DNA of 36,585 nt from Rhizobium sp. Q54 (GTDB lineage Bacteria; Pseudomonadota; Alphaproteobacteria; Rhizobiales; Beijerinckiaceae), in contig CAMCUC010000027.1 of the NCBI GenBank assembly GCA_945878875.1, positions 1-36,585 of the forward strand. Reading direction: 5' to 3'. Shown here in pieces: positions 17,338-24,961 of this stretch. A program made the translations under genes and the position numbers. Numbering within the stretch: the first letter of the stretch is position 1; each line of letters opens with the position of its first letter. The notes beneath the pieces are model-generated. The model ran no database searches. It was given only the letters and a program-made list of their open reading frames with translations, and was not told the origin of the DNA.

Positions 17338-18876
17338 TCACGCCTCAAGAATGCCCGGCATATGGATTTTATACCAGCCTTTTACGTCTCCCAGCGCGGG
17401 ATGTTGCAGGCTTTTGGCCAGATAATGTTCCACGCGCGGAATATGGGCCATATAGTGCGGCTTCCCGTCGCGCACGTTCAGGCGCGCGAATATACCCAGA
17501 ATCTTGGTGGCGCGCTGCGCGCCTAAAATCGCATAGGCGGCTGCGAACGCCGACATGTCGAAATCCTCGTCCATCGCGCGCCGGGCCTTGGCGTAATGCG
17601 ACAACAGCCTCAGCTCCATATCGTCGGGCACGGTGACGCGCGCATCCTGCAACAGCGAGGCGACGTCATAGGCGGGATGGCCCATCACGCAATCCTGAAA
17701 GTCGATGATGCCGATGCGCGTGAGCCCGGTGCGCTCGGGCAGCCAGATCAGATTGGGCGAGTGATAATCACGCAGCACCCAGGCATCGCGCGAGCGCGCC
17801 ACGCCCTCTAACGTATTGCGCCACAGCGTCAGGAACATCGCCCGGGCGCTTGCCGACAGATCGAGTTGGGCGACATGCGGCGCGTACCATTCCGGCAGCA
17901 GATCGACCTCGATCAACATCGCGTCATGGTCATAGGGAGGAATGCGATAGCTCTTGCCGCCCGGCAGAGGCGCGCGATTGGGCGTGCCGCTGACATGCAG
18001 GAATGCAAGCACCGAGGCCGCGTCGATATAGCGCTCAAGAATCGGCGCCCCATTCTCGTCGAGAACGCCCTCATGGCCCAGATCCTCAAGGATCGCGAGC
18101 CCCGCCTCCATATCGCAGGCGTAAACCTGCGGCGCCGACAAGCCCTTGTCGCGCAGCGCTTGCGCTATGGCGACGAACGGCTCGATGTTTTCAGCCAGCC
18201 GCGCGATGACGCTATAGGACTTGCCAAAACGCACCGGCGGACCATCCGGGCGGGCGGGCGAAATCATCAGGATCGCGCGCGATCCGTCAGGCTTTTCCAG
18301 CCGCTCATAGGCGCGCACGGAAGCATCCCCAAGCATGAAGCTGCGCGTCGCGTCCGCCCAGCCAGCTTCGTCCAGCAATTTGCCAATAGCGCGCGCAAGC
18401 GCCAGCCGGCCCGCCATTACGCCATGGCCGGTGAGAACGACCTCGCGGTAGCTATCGCCACGCGCCGGATCCAGCGCGAACGCGATATCGAGACGATCAG
18501 GATCGACGCCCTCGCCAATGCGGTCAGCCCATTCCACCAGTACAAGCGCGCCCTCAGCTGCCTCGTCCCAGCCCAGCTCCACCAGTTCGTGCGCCGATTC
18601 CACGCGGTAGAGATCAGCATGGACGATGGGGAATTTCGGGCTCTCATAAATCTGCATCAGCGTAAAGCTGGGGCTTGGCGTCTCAAGCTCCGGGTCGCCG
18701 CAAATATGGCGGATGAGCGCACGCGCGAACGTGGTTTTCCCCGCGCCCAAATCGCCCGTCAGCGTCACAAGATCGCCCTGTCCCACAAGGCTTGCCATTT
18801 GCGCGGCAAGGTTGGTTGTAGACGTCTCGTCTGGCAGTTCGAGGCGCCATGTCGCAGGATTTGCAGGCTGGGACAT
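17338..18876 (-). CDS. TsaE-AmgK fusion: tRNA t6A ATPase plus sugar kinase, 512 aa
   Basis: Two enzymes in one chain. Residues 1-150 are TsaE, the ATPase of the t6A tRNA-modification complex: Walker A GDLGAGKTTF (41-50), PSPSFTLMQIY (68-77), HADLYRVE (86-93) and LVEWADRIG. From about 155 a phosphotransferase of the APH/AmgK family follows, with catalytic D370 in LRDYHSPN, N375, and metal-binding IDFQD (391-395). AmgK phosphorylates N-acetylmuramate at C1. The fused arrangement is known in Rhizobiales, while the genes are separate in Caulobacter. The ATG at 18876 lies 11 bp after the divL stop, and murU follows, so the whole recycling pair is transcribed with divL. Confidence 0.92.
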   Translation of the reverse strand: MSQPANPATWRLELPDETSTTNLAAQMASLVGQGDLVTLTGDLGAGKTTFARALIRHICGDPELETPSPSFTLMQIYESPKFPIVHADLYRVESAHELVELGWDEAAEGALVLVEWADRIGEGVDPDRLDIAFALDPARGDSYREVVLTGHGVMAGRLALARAIGKLLDEAGWADATRSFMLGDASVRAYERLEKPDGSRAILMISPARPDGPPVRFGKSYSVIARLAENIEPFVAIAQALRDKGLSAPQVYACDMEAGLAILEDLGHEGVLDENGAPILERYIDAASVLAFLHVSGTPNRAPLPGGKSYRIPPYDHDAMLIEVDLLPEWYAPHVAQLDLSASARAMFLTLWRNTLEGVARSRDAWVLRDYHSPNLIWLPERTGLTRIGIIDFQDCVMGHPAYDVASLLQDARVTVPDDMELRLLSHYAKARRAMDEDFDMSAFAAAYAILGAQRATKILGIFARLNVRDGKPHYMAHIPRVEHYLAKSLQHPALGDVKGWYKIHMPGILEA

Positions 18877-18887
18877 GACGCGCGCTC

Positions 18888-21398
18888 CTAATTGGCGATG
18901 GCGAGTTTGCGCGCCGCCGCCTGAACCGGGAAGACGCAGGTGACGACCGTGCCCTCGCCCGGCGCCGATTCAATATGCACCGAACCGCCGTGCAATTCGA
19001 CCAGGGAGCGCACGATCGAAAGACCAAGCCCGACGCCGCGATGGCGCGTGCCGCCCGCATGGGTGCGGAAGCGCTCGAACACGCTGTCGATGACTTCGCT
19101 GGGAATGCCGCGCCCCTGATCGGTGACCTTGAACACCAGTGCATCTTCGCGCCGCATCGCCGCCAGCGTCACCGTCTGCCCTGGCGCCGAGAAGCCGATG
19201 GCGTTCGACAACAGGTTGAACAACACCTGACGCACGCGCCGGGAATCGGCCATAAACGAATTAACCCCGTCGAGCGGCACGATGTTGAGCGTGATTGAGG
19301 CTTCCGCCAGCCTGTCCTGCACGCCTTCCGCCGCCGCCTTCATGGTCTCCACCACGTCAACGTCCGAGAGCGAAAGCTCCAGCGCGTCGGAATCAATGGT
19401 GGCCAGATCCAGAATGTCATTGATGATAGCCAGCAAGGCGGCTGAGGATTCCAGAATGTGGCCTGCGTATTCGCGCTGTTTGGGATTGAGCGCGCCCACC
19501 GATTGGTCGCCCAGCAAGTGGATAAAGCCGATGATATTGGTCAGCGGCGAGCGCAATTCATAAGACACATGATGCACGAAATCTTCGCGCAATCTTTGCG
19601 CGACCACCAGCGCCTCGTTGCGCTCGGTCAGCGCGCGCTGGATATCGGCGGCCGCCGTCACGTCGGAGAACGTGACCAGCGTCGATCCGTCCGGCAGCGG
19701 CGCAGTGGCGCAATCGAGCACGCTGTCGTCCGCCCGGCGTACGCTGCGCTGGAAGCCGGTGCGCTTGTCGTGCAGGCCCGCGACAATGCTGCGCAGATCA
19801 GGCCAGATCGAATCGTCGGGCGACAGCGCTCGGCACCCGGCCACGATCTCATCCACATGGGGCGCGCGGGCGCGATCCTGTTCGGCGGCCTCAAGCGCGG
19901 TTTTCAGCTTGGTGGAATCAAGCCCCCACATCGCGGCGAACGCCACGTTGACGAGCTTCAATCGTCCATCGGCGCCAAACACCGCCACGCCCTCGCGCAG
20001 CGTGTCCAGCGTCTCGCCCTGCACCGTCACCAGCGCGTGATATTGCGTCTGCAATTGATAGCTGTCGGTCACGTCGTCGAACAGATACGTCACGCCGCCT
20101 TGCGAATTGGGCGTTGAGACGACGCGCAACATGCGCCTGTCTGGCAAATACCAGACCTGCTCCGATGTTTCGGTTGATTGATAGGCCGCCATGACGTCAG
20201 CCTTCCAGGCGCGGAAATCGGCCTGTTCGGGCAGACGGCGTTCGGCGCGCAGGCGGTCGAGAATTTCTGAATCGGTTGGCGCATGTTCAAGCCAGGCGCC
20301 GTCCAGCGACCAGAACTGGCGATAGGCGCAATTGTGAAACACGAGCCGCTTGGTGCGGTCGAAAATCGCAACGCCGGTCGACAATTGATCGAGCGTGCGC
20401 GCATGCGCTTCCATCTGCCGGCCAAGATCGGCGCGCACGCTCTCCAGCTCGGATTGATCGACCGATATGGCGACCGCGCCGCCCGGCGAGGGCGCCTCCA
20501 CAATGTCGAGCATGCGGCGCTGGCCAGCCACGACGGCGGGCGCACGCATGCGCCAGACTTGTCCACGTCCGCGCGCTTGAGCGGCTGCCTCGCGGGCGTC
20601 TGTCTCCAGCAATTCGGCCCCGCGGGTCACGGCTTCGCGCGCGTCCGGCGCCTCCACGGCGCGCGCATAGGCGGCATTGACCCAGACAATCCGGCCTTGT
20701 CCGTCGCGCATCCAGGCGGCGCCGGGCATTGCGTCGAGCAAAGCGCGGAACGAATCGGTCTCCATCAGCGCGCGTGTGTGACGCTCGCGCAATTGCGCCA
20801 GCTCCAGCCTGTCGCCGGAGACATCGCGAATGCGCAGCACGGCGCGGCCTGCAATGGCGCGGCCATCGGCCTCAACGTGTCGCCCCGAAATGGTGAGCAG
20901 CGGCAGGCGAAAGCTTTCGCCGCGCTGGCGCAGCCGCTCGACGCAGGCCTCGAGCTTGCTCGCAAGATCGGGCGCAAGCCAGGCGCCGAACGCCAGCACG
21001 CTGCGCGCGGGCGCGGCCTCCAGCACCAGCGAGACGTCGCCGGAAATGTCAGGTTCGTCGCTGGCGGCCCCCCACGCGACCATGATCTGCTGTTCGACCG
21101 CCAGAAAGGCGCTGGCCCGATCAAGCGCAGCGCGCGCCGCCGATAATTCAGCCGCGATCTGGCGCTCGCGCACCGCGCGTTTGCCCCGGCTCGACAGGTA
21201 CAGCAAAGCGGCTGTGGCGGAGATCAGAATGCCGGCGGCGAACACCGAGAGGCCGATGACGTTGTGCGTAAACTGCAGCTTGTCGGTGGGCGTGACGCCC
21301 TGCGCCAGAGCGGCGGGCGCAATCAGTGCGCTGGCCGAAACAAGCGCCAGCCTCAGGCTCGCCTTGCGGGAGCGCAGGTCCGCGCACACGGCGCCCAT
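18888..21398 (-). CDS. divL: DivL-type pseudo-histidine kinase with PAS domains, about 836 aa
   Basis: DivL is the membrane-bound pseudokinase that controls CckA and thus the CtrA cell-cycle pathway. Two N-terminal hydrophobic segments (a SLRLALVSASAL stretch and the IGLSVFAAGILISATAALLYL region) are followed by several PAS domains and the dimerisation helix. Its H-box reads VHHVSYELRSPLTNI: tyrosine (codon 19562-19560, Y613 from this start) stands where kinases have histidine, the DivL hallmark. The ATP lid is intact (NLLSNA, DQGRGIP, GVGLGLSIV). Starts at 21467 and 21422 are also possible. I prefer ATG 21398 because the codons upstream are AT-rich and include a palindrome. It heads the cluster with tsaE-amgK. 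Confidence 0.88.
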   Translation of the reverse strand: MGAVCADLRSRKASLRLALVSASALIAPAALAQGVTPTDKLQFTHNVIGLSVFAAGILISATAALLYLSSRGKRAVRERQIAAELSAARAALDRASAFLAVEQQIMVAWGAASDEPDISGDVSLVLEAAPARSVLAFGAWLAPDLASKLEACVERLRQRGESFRLPLLTISGRHVEADGRAIAGRAVLRIRDVSGDRLELAQLRERHTRALMETDSFRALLDAMPGAAWMRDGQGRIVWVNAAYARAVEAPDAREAVTRGAELLETDAREAAAQARGRGQVWRMRAPAVVAGQRRMLDIVEAPSPGGAVAISVDQSELESVRADLGRQMEAHARTLDQLSTGVAIFDRTKRLVFHNCAYRQFWSLDGAWLEHAPTDSEILDRLRAERRLPEQADFRAWKADVMAAYQSTETSEQVWYLPDRRMLRVVSTPNSQGGVTYLFDDVTDSYQLQTQYHALVTVQGETLDTLREGVAVFGADGRLKLVNVAFAAMWGLDSTKLKTALEAAEQDRARAPHVDEIVAGCRALSPDDSIWPDLRSIVAGLHDKRTGFQRSVRRADDSVLDCATAPLPDGSTLVTFSDVTAAADIQRALTERNEALVVAQRLREDFVHHVSYELRSPLTNIIGFIHLLGDQSVGALNPKQREYAGHILESSAALLAIINDILDLATIDSDALELSLSDVDVVETMKAAAEGVQDRLAEASITLNIVPLDGVNSFMADSRRVRQVLFNLLSNAIGFSAPGQTVTLAAMRREDALVFKVTDQGRGIPSEVIDSVFERFRTHAGGTRHRGVGLGLSIVRSLVELHGGSVHIESAPGEGTVVTCVFPVQAAARKLAIAN

Positions 21399-21423
21399 AT
21401 ATCCATGCACGTAATTATGCATC

Positions 21424-21443
21424 AACGTTCCAAGGGGAACGTT
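21424..21443. promoter_or_regulatory. Perfect inverted repeat upstream of divL
   Basis: AACGTTCC (21424-21431) and GGAACGTT (21436-21443) flank an AAGG centre. The 20-bp palindrome lies 26 bp ahead of the preferred divL start, beside a CATAAT sequence (21419-21414 on the minus strand). It could be an operator or a leader hairpin; no regulator can be named. Confidence 0.45.
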
Positions 21444-21582
21444 TCCCAAGCGCCGCCGCAATTTCATGCCCAGGTCCCGTTTCAGTTCAAAATGATTGCG
21501 CTTCGGCTTGGCCTCCTCCGAAACGAATCACCCCAACATATCTTCGCAAGCGCGAACTGGGGAGTGGTTAATCAAAATGAAA

Positions 21583-21606
21583 CGCCTCCGGAGGGGTCCG
21601 GAGGCG
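21583..21606. terminator. Intrinsic terminator after ahcY
   Basis: CGCCTCCGGA (21583-21592) and TCCGGAGGCG (21597-21606) form a perfect 10-bp stem with a GGGG loop. Read leftward it is followed by TTTCATTTTGAT. It lies 52 bp beyond the ahcY stop. A second, weaker stem (GCCGGAG 21630-21636 with CTCCGGC 21643-21649) lies between. The T-rich flank on the plus side would also let it work in that direction. Confidence 0.8.
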
Positions 21607-21657
21607 CATTATTTTTATTTTCTCATGGCGCCGGAGGAGAAGCTCCGGCTTGACCGC

Positions 21658-23061
21658 TCAATAACGGTAATGATCGGGCTTGTAGGGGCCCTGCTGCGGC
21701 AGGCCCAGATAGGTCGCCTGCTCGCCGGTGAGCTTGGTCAGCTTCACGCCGATCTTGTCGAGGTGAAGCATCGCGACCTTCTCGTCGAGGTGCTTTGGCA
21801 GGGTGTAGACCTTCTTCTCGTACTGGCCCTGCTTGGTCCAGAGCTCGATCTGCGCCAAAGTCTGGTTGGTGAACGAGGCCGACATCACGAACGAGGGATG
21901 GCCTGTCGCGTTGCCTAGATTCACGAGGCGACCTTCCGACAGCAGGATGATGCGCTTGCCGTCGGCGAACTCGATCTCGTCGACCTGCGGCTTGATGTTG
22001 TTCCACTTCATATTCTTCAGGCCGGCGACCTGAATTTCCGAGTCGAAATGGCCGATGTTGCACACGATGGCGCGATCCTTCATCGCCCGCATGTGGTCAA
22101 CGGTGATGACGTCAACGTTGCCCGTCGCTGTGCAGAAAATGTCGGCACGGGGTGCCGCGTCTTCCATCGTGGTGACTTCATAGCCTTCCATCGCCGCCTG
22201 CAGAGCGCAGATCGGATCGACTTCCGACACCAGCACGCGGCAGCCGGCCTGGCGCAATGAGGCCGCCGAGCCCTTGCCCACGTCGCCAAAGCCCGCAACC
22301 ATCGCGACTTTGCCCGACATCATGACGTCGGTCCCGCGACGGATGCCGTCGACCAGGGATTCGCGGCAGCCGTAGAGGTTGTCGAACTTCGACTTGGTGA
22401 CGGAATCATTGACGTTGATGGCGGGCCACAGCAGCGTGCCGTCCTTCGCCATGTTGTAGAGGCGATGCACGCCGGTGGTGGTCTCTTCCGAGACGCCCTT
22501 GATGGCCGTGCCGTTGCGCGTGTACCAGCCCGGATGCGTCACAAGGCGCTTCTTGATCGAGGCGAAGAGCACTTCCTCTTCCTCGTTGCCCGCCTTCTCA
22601 AGGAAAGCAACGTCGCCCTTCTCGGCGCGCATACCAAGGTGAATCAGCATGGTGGCGTCGCCGCCGTCGTCAAGCACCATGTTCGGCGTGCCGCCGTCGG
22701 CCCATTCAAAAATCTTGTGGGTGTATTCCCAGTAATCCTCAAGGCTCTCGCCCTTGATCGCGAACACCGGCGTTCCGGCGGCGGCAATGGCGGCGGCAGC
22801 GTGGTCCTGCGTCGAATAGATGTTGCACGAGGCCCAGCGCACGTCCGCACCCAGCGCCTTCAGCGTCTCGATGAGAACGCCGGTCTGGATCGTCATGTGG
22901 AGCGAGCCGGCGATGCGGGCGCCCTTCAGCGGCTGGCTGGCGCCAAATTCCGCGCGGGTAGACATCAGGCCCGGCATTTCCGTCTCGGCAATGTTGAGCT
23001 CCTTGCGGCCCCAATCGGCGAGGGAAATGTCAGCGACGACGTAATCATTGGCGATGGCCAT
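21658..23061 (-). CDS. ahcY: S-adenosylhomocysteine hydrolase AhcY, 467 aa
   Basis: AhcY splits S-adenosylhomocysteine to adenosine and homocysteine, removing the product inhibitor of all SAM methyltransferases. NAD+ is bound tightly by the GxGxxG-type block [15 protein letters not shown]. Other family blocks are [43 protein letters not shown] and the C-terminal KPDHYRY ending, whose Lys and Tyr contact NAD. The length includes the roughly 40-residue insert common in proteobacterial enzymes. Start [11 protein letters not shown] at 23061; the frame upstream to 23133 crosses the promoter and is rejected. The gene stands as its own unit with promoter, candidate operator and terminator. Confidence 0.97.
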   Translation of the reverse strand: MAIANDYVVADISLADWGRKELNIAETEMPGLMSTRAEFGASQPLKGARIAGSLHMTIQTGVLIETLKALGADVRWASCNIYSTQDHAAAAIAAAGTPVFAIKGESLEDYWEYTHKIFEWADGGTPNMVLDDGGDATMLIHLGMRAEKGDVAFLEKAGNEEEEVLFASIKKRLVTHPGWYTRNGTAIKGVSEETTTGVHRLYNMAKDGTLLWPAINVNDSVTKSKFDNLYGCRESLVDGIRRGTDVMMSGKVAMVAGFGDVGKGSAASLRQAGCRVLVSEVDPICALQAAMEGYEVTTMEDAAPRADIFCTATGNVDVITVDHMRAMKDRAIVCNIGHFDSEIQVAGLKNMKWNNIKPQVDEIEFADGKRIILLSEGRLVNLGNATGHPSFVMSASFTNQTLAQIELWTKQGQYEKKVYTLPKHLDEKVAMLHLDKIGVKLTKLTGEQATYLGLPQQGPYKPDHYRY

Positions 23062-23104
23062 GCGTAATCCAATCTTGAAGTCAGGACGAAATGTTCCGGG
23101 TGCG

Positions 23105-23133
23105 CGTATAGCAGGGCGGGCGGGATGGCGCAA
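23105..23133 (-). promoter_or_regulatory. Sigma70-type promoter of ahcY
   Basis: On the minus strand TTGCGC (23133-23128), a 17-bp spacer and TATACG (23110-23105) precede ahcY. Transcription would start near 23098, giving a leader of about 37 nt, too short for a SAH riboswitch. Confidence 0.55.
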
Positions 23134-23137
23134 GAAG

Positions 23138-23157
23138 ACATAAGGATTGCTTTATGT
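23138..23157. promoter_or_regulatory. Candidate SahR-type operator of ahcY
   Basis: ACATAA (23138-23143) and TTATGT (23152-23157) are perfect arms of a 20-bp palindrome lying just upstream of the ahcY -35 box. The core CATAAAGCAATCCTTATG (minus strand) resembles the palindromic sites I recall for SahR, the ArsR-family regulator of SAH/methionine-cycle genes in Proteobacteria. The regulator gene is not in this window and the consensus is from memory. Confidence 0.45.
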
Positions 23158-23174
23158 GGAGGTGCCTCTTCCTT

Positions 23175-23240
23175 CCCCTCTCCCGTCCTCGACGGGATAG
23201 ATTGGCTTGCAAAGCAAGATGGACGAGGGGATTTAGCCCC
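23175..23240. repeat. Compound palindromic element between the DUF1186 gene and ahcY
   Basis: Outer arms CCCCTC (23175-23180) and GAGGGG (23225-23230) enclose two hairpins: CCCGTC/GACGGG (23182-23187, 23191-23196) and CTTGC/GCAAG (23206-23210, 23214-23218). A further GGGG/CCCC pair (23227-23230, 23237-23240) touches the stop codon of the DUF1186 gene. This three-way layout may terminate that transcript and resembles in style, not in sequence, the element at 8512-8594. Confidence 0.5.
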
Positions 23241-24154
23241 TATCCCGCCGCCCCGCAGCATTTTTTGAATTTCTTGCCGCTCCCGCACGGGCACGGATCG
23301 TTGCGGCCGATCATCCGGGTTGGATTAACGACGGGCGTTCCAAACTCATGCTCGCCGGGCGCGGGCGCCTCGTCTTCCCCCTCCCCCTCGCCGGGCGCGA
23401 ACCAGTCCTCCATCTGCGTGAAGGAATCGTCCTGCGGGCCGTTGTCGCGCACGTATTCAAGGCTGTGGCGGAAGAAATCGCTGCGGCCGATGGCGAATGA
23501 GTCTTCGAGTTCCTTCATGCGGATGACGCGCGCCGGGATAAAGCCCTTGCGGCAGGCGGCGCGCATCAGCGGCACGATTCCCATCAGGTTCAAGGTGGCC
23601 GCCGTCGACGCCAGCTCGACCCAGACCGGATCGGGCCCCCTTGGCTCCATCGTCTCGAACGCGCGGGCAAAACGCGCCTCGGCTTCCTCCATCGGCGCCA
23701 CCTTTGAGAACAGGAGCCACGCATAAGCCTGCAAGGCTGCGCCGCGCACCATGGAATCGCCGTGCGGGGATTCGATAATACTCCACAGCCGGTCCACGTC
23801 GCCATCGAACACGCCCGCAAAAATGCGGTGCATCAGAGGCTCGACGCCCTCGCCCAGAATATCGAACAAGGGATCTGCGTCGCGCGCCAGCCGGGCCAGC
23901 GGGGCGAAGGCTTTGGCCTCGCGCTTCTCCATCATCAGCGGAAGAGCGAAAAACAGAATGTCGTGCGCGCGCCCGCTGCAATCTTGCTTTCCGACAAAAG
24001 CGTTCAGCACGTCGAGCAAGGCCGGTCCGGCTGTCTCCCAGTTTTCGCGTGCAAACTGGATTGCAGGCCATGGCAGGCCCTCCTCCTCGCTGGCGAACGC
24101 GTCGAGCATGGCGGGGATGGTCATTTGGGGCGAAGATATTTGGGGAGAGGACAT
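23240..24154 (-). CDS. DUF1186 protein with C-terminal SEC-C zinc motif, 304 aa
   Basis: A mostly alpha-helical protein of the DUF1186 type. The first 240 residues form repeated helical pairs (for example [20 protein letters not shown] and [12 protein letters not shown], with [16 protein letters not shown] later), followed by an acidic Gly/Glu linker near 255-275. It ends in a perfect SEC-C motif, [17 protein letters not shown] (four zinc ligands: CxCGSGxxxxxCC). SEC-C motifs occur at the end of SecA and in many uncharacterised proteins, where they mediate zinc-dependent protein contacts. The function of the DUF1186 part is unknown. I start at ATG 24154; a start ten codons later (24124) is possible. 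The frame open to 24490 lies antisense to vapB and is rejected. The promoter region is shared with divergent vapBC. Confidence 0.8.
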   Translation of the reverse strand: MSSPQISSPQMTIPAMLDAFASEEEGLPWPAIQFARENWETAGPALLDVLNAFVGKQDCSGRAHDILFFALPLMMEKREAKAFAPLARLARDADPLFDILGEGVEPLMHRIFAGVFDGDVDRLWSIIESPHGDSMVRGAALQAYAWLLFSKVAPMEEAEARFARAFETMEPRGPDPVWVELASTAATLNLMGIVPLMRAACRKGFIPARVIRMKELEDSFAIGRSDFFRHSLEYVRDNGPQDDSFTQMEDWFAPGEGEGEDEAPAPGEHEFGTPVVNPTRMIGRNDPCPCGSGKKFKKCCGAAG

Positions 24155-24170
24155 GAAGCGTAATCTCTGT

Positions 24171-24217
24171 TTGCGGCGGCGTCGGCTCAGCATATATATA
24201 CACGGGAAATGTATATA
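24171..24217 (+). promoter_or_regulatory. vapBC promoter with overlapping palindromic operator
   Basis: TTGCGG (24171-24176), an 18-bp spacer and TATATA (24195-24200) make a plausible promoter. The -10 box is the left arm of a palindrome, TATATACA (24195-24202) and TGTATATA (24210-24217) with a 7-bp centre. VapB antitoxins repress their own promoters by binding such palindromes, so this is the expected autoregulatory operator. It lies 41 bp from the divergent DUF1186 gene and might influence it too. Confidence 0.6.
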
Positions 24218-24240
24218 CGAACGAAGATCGGGAGGCAGCC

Positions 24241-24471
24241 ATGCATATCGCAAAATGGGGTAATTCGCTGGCAATCCGCCTGCCCAGGAAGCTCGTCGAC
24301 GATTTGGGCCTGAAAGAGGGCGACGAGGTGGAGCTTCGCCCCACCGGCCCTGACAGTGTTGAGATTGTCCGCTCGACCCGCATAGCCAGTGCGCTGGAGA
24401 GGATGGCTGACCGCAAATGGAGCTTTCCGGAGAATTACAGGTTTGACCGCGAAGAAGCCAACAAGCGGTGA
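24241..24471 (+). CDS. vapB: VapB-type antitoxin (SpoVT/AbrB DNA-binding domain), 76 aa
   Basis: Residues 1-45 form a swapped-hairpin AbrB/MazE-like DNA-binding domain: [20 protein letters not shown] followed by [13 protein letters not shown]. The C-terminal part ([20 protein letters not shown] and on) is the flexible tail that in this family wraps the toxin active site. The antitoxin neutralises VapC and represses the operon together with it. A strong GGGAGG lies a few bases ahead of the ATG. The stop overlaps the vapC start as GTGA. A palindromic operator lies just upstream. Such modules are often mobile, and this one sits directly before trpA. Confidence 0.9.
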   Translation: MHIAKWGNSLAIRLPRKLVDDLGLKEGDEVELRPTGPDSVEIVRSTRIASALERMADRKWSFPENYRFDREEANKR

Positions 24472-24911
24472 GGGCTTTCTTCGACACCAATATCCTGATT
24501 TACGCGCAAGGCGACGACGCAAAAGGGCGTCGGGCGCGCGAGATTTTGGCGCAGGGCGGGTTCACCAGCGTACAGGTCTTCAACGAATTTGCAGCAGTCC
24601 AGCGGCGCAAGTTTGGCCGCTCATGGGATGATATAGCCGCTGCGCTGGCAGACATCGCCGAAGTTCTTGGCCCGCCGGTGACGATGGACCATCGGCTGCA
24701 CCAGGCTGGTCTTGCCCTTGCGGCAGCGCATGGTTTCTCGTTTTATGACGCGCTCGTTCTGGCTGCCGCGCTTGAGGCGAGGTGCGACGTGTTCTTCTCC
24801 GAAGACATGCAGAACGGAAGAAAGCTTGAGAGCAAAGGACGCGAAGTCGAAGGTCTGGGGCGCAAAGGATTGGAACTCAGGGACCTGCAAATTGTGAACC
24901 CGTTCACATGA
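24468..24911 (+). CDS. vapC: VapC-type PIN-domain toxin, 147 aa
   Basis: A PIN-domain ribonuclease. The acidic metal-binding residues are all present: D6 in [15 protein letters not shown]40 in VFNEFAAV, D94 in [11 protein letters not shown] and D113 in FFSEDMQNG, so it is probably active. VapC toxins cut tRNA or rRNA when VapB is degraded. The GTG start overlaps the vapB stop (GTGA), coupling the two. The last codons contain a GTGAAC/GTTCAC palindrome, and the stop overlaps a potential trpA ATG at 24908 (ATGA). The C-terminus ([15 protein letters not shown]) is that of a normal PIN protein, so the gene looks complete. Confidence 0.92.
   Translation: MRAFFDTNILIYAQGDDAKGRRAREILAQGGFTSVQVFNEFAAVQRRKFGRSWDDIAAALADIAEVLGPPVTMDHRLHQAGLALAAAHGFSFYDALVLAAALEARCDVFFSEDMQNGRKLESKGREVEGLGRKGLELRDLQIVNPFT
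24894..24907. promoter_or_regulatory. 14-bp palindrome at the vapC/trpA junction
   Basis: GTGAAC (24894-24899), CC, GTTCAC (24902-24907) lies in the last codons of vapC, directly before the ATG at 24908, where a Shine-Dalgarno would be expected. It might be a DNA site or chance; an RNA hairpin would need to open its central pair. Confidence 0.3.
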
Positions 24912-24961
24912 GCGCCCAGCCTGCGTTCCCATCCGCGCCCGCCTATGCTAACAGCCCCTCC

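Noticed and set aside
17866-18891. 341-codon plus-strand frame antisense to tsaE-amgK
   Set aside because: Antisense to well supported motifs, no recognisable fold, and low-complexity basic composition.
21406-21435. Sigma54-like TTGG/GCA arrangement ahead of divL
   Set aside because: The GG-to-GC spacing is 9 rather than 10 bp, and no other support exists.
23062-23110. SAH riboswitch ahead of ahcY
   Set aside because: The predicted leader is about 37 nt and shows no fitting stems.
24944-24949. TATGCT as an own -10 box for trpA
   Set aside because: The sequence 17 bp upstream (CTGCGT) is a poor -35 match.
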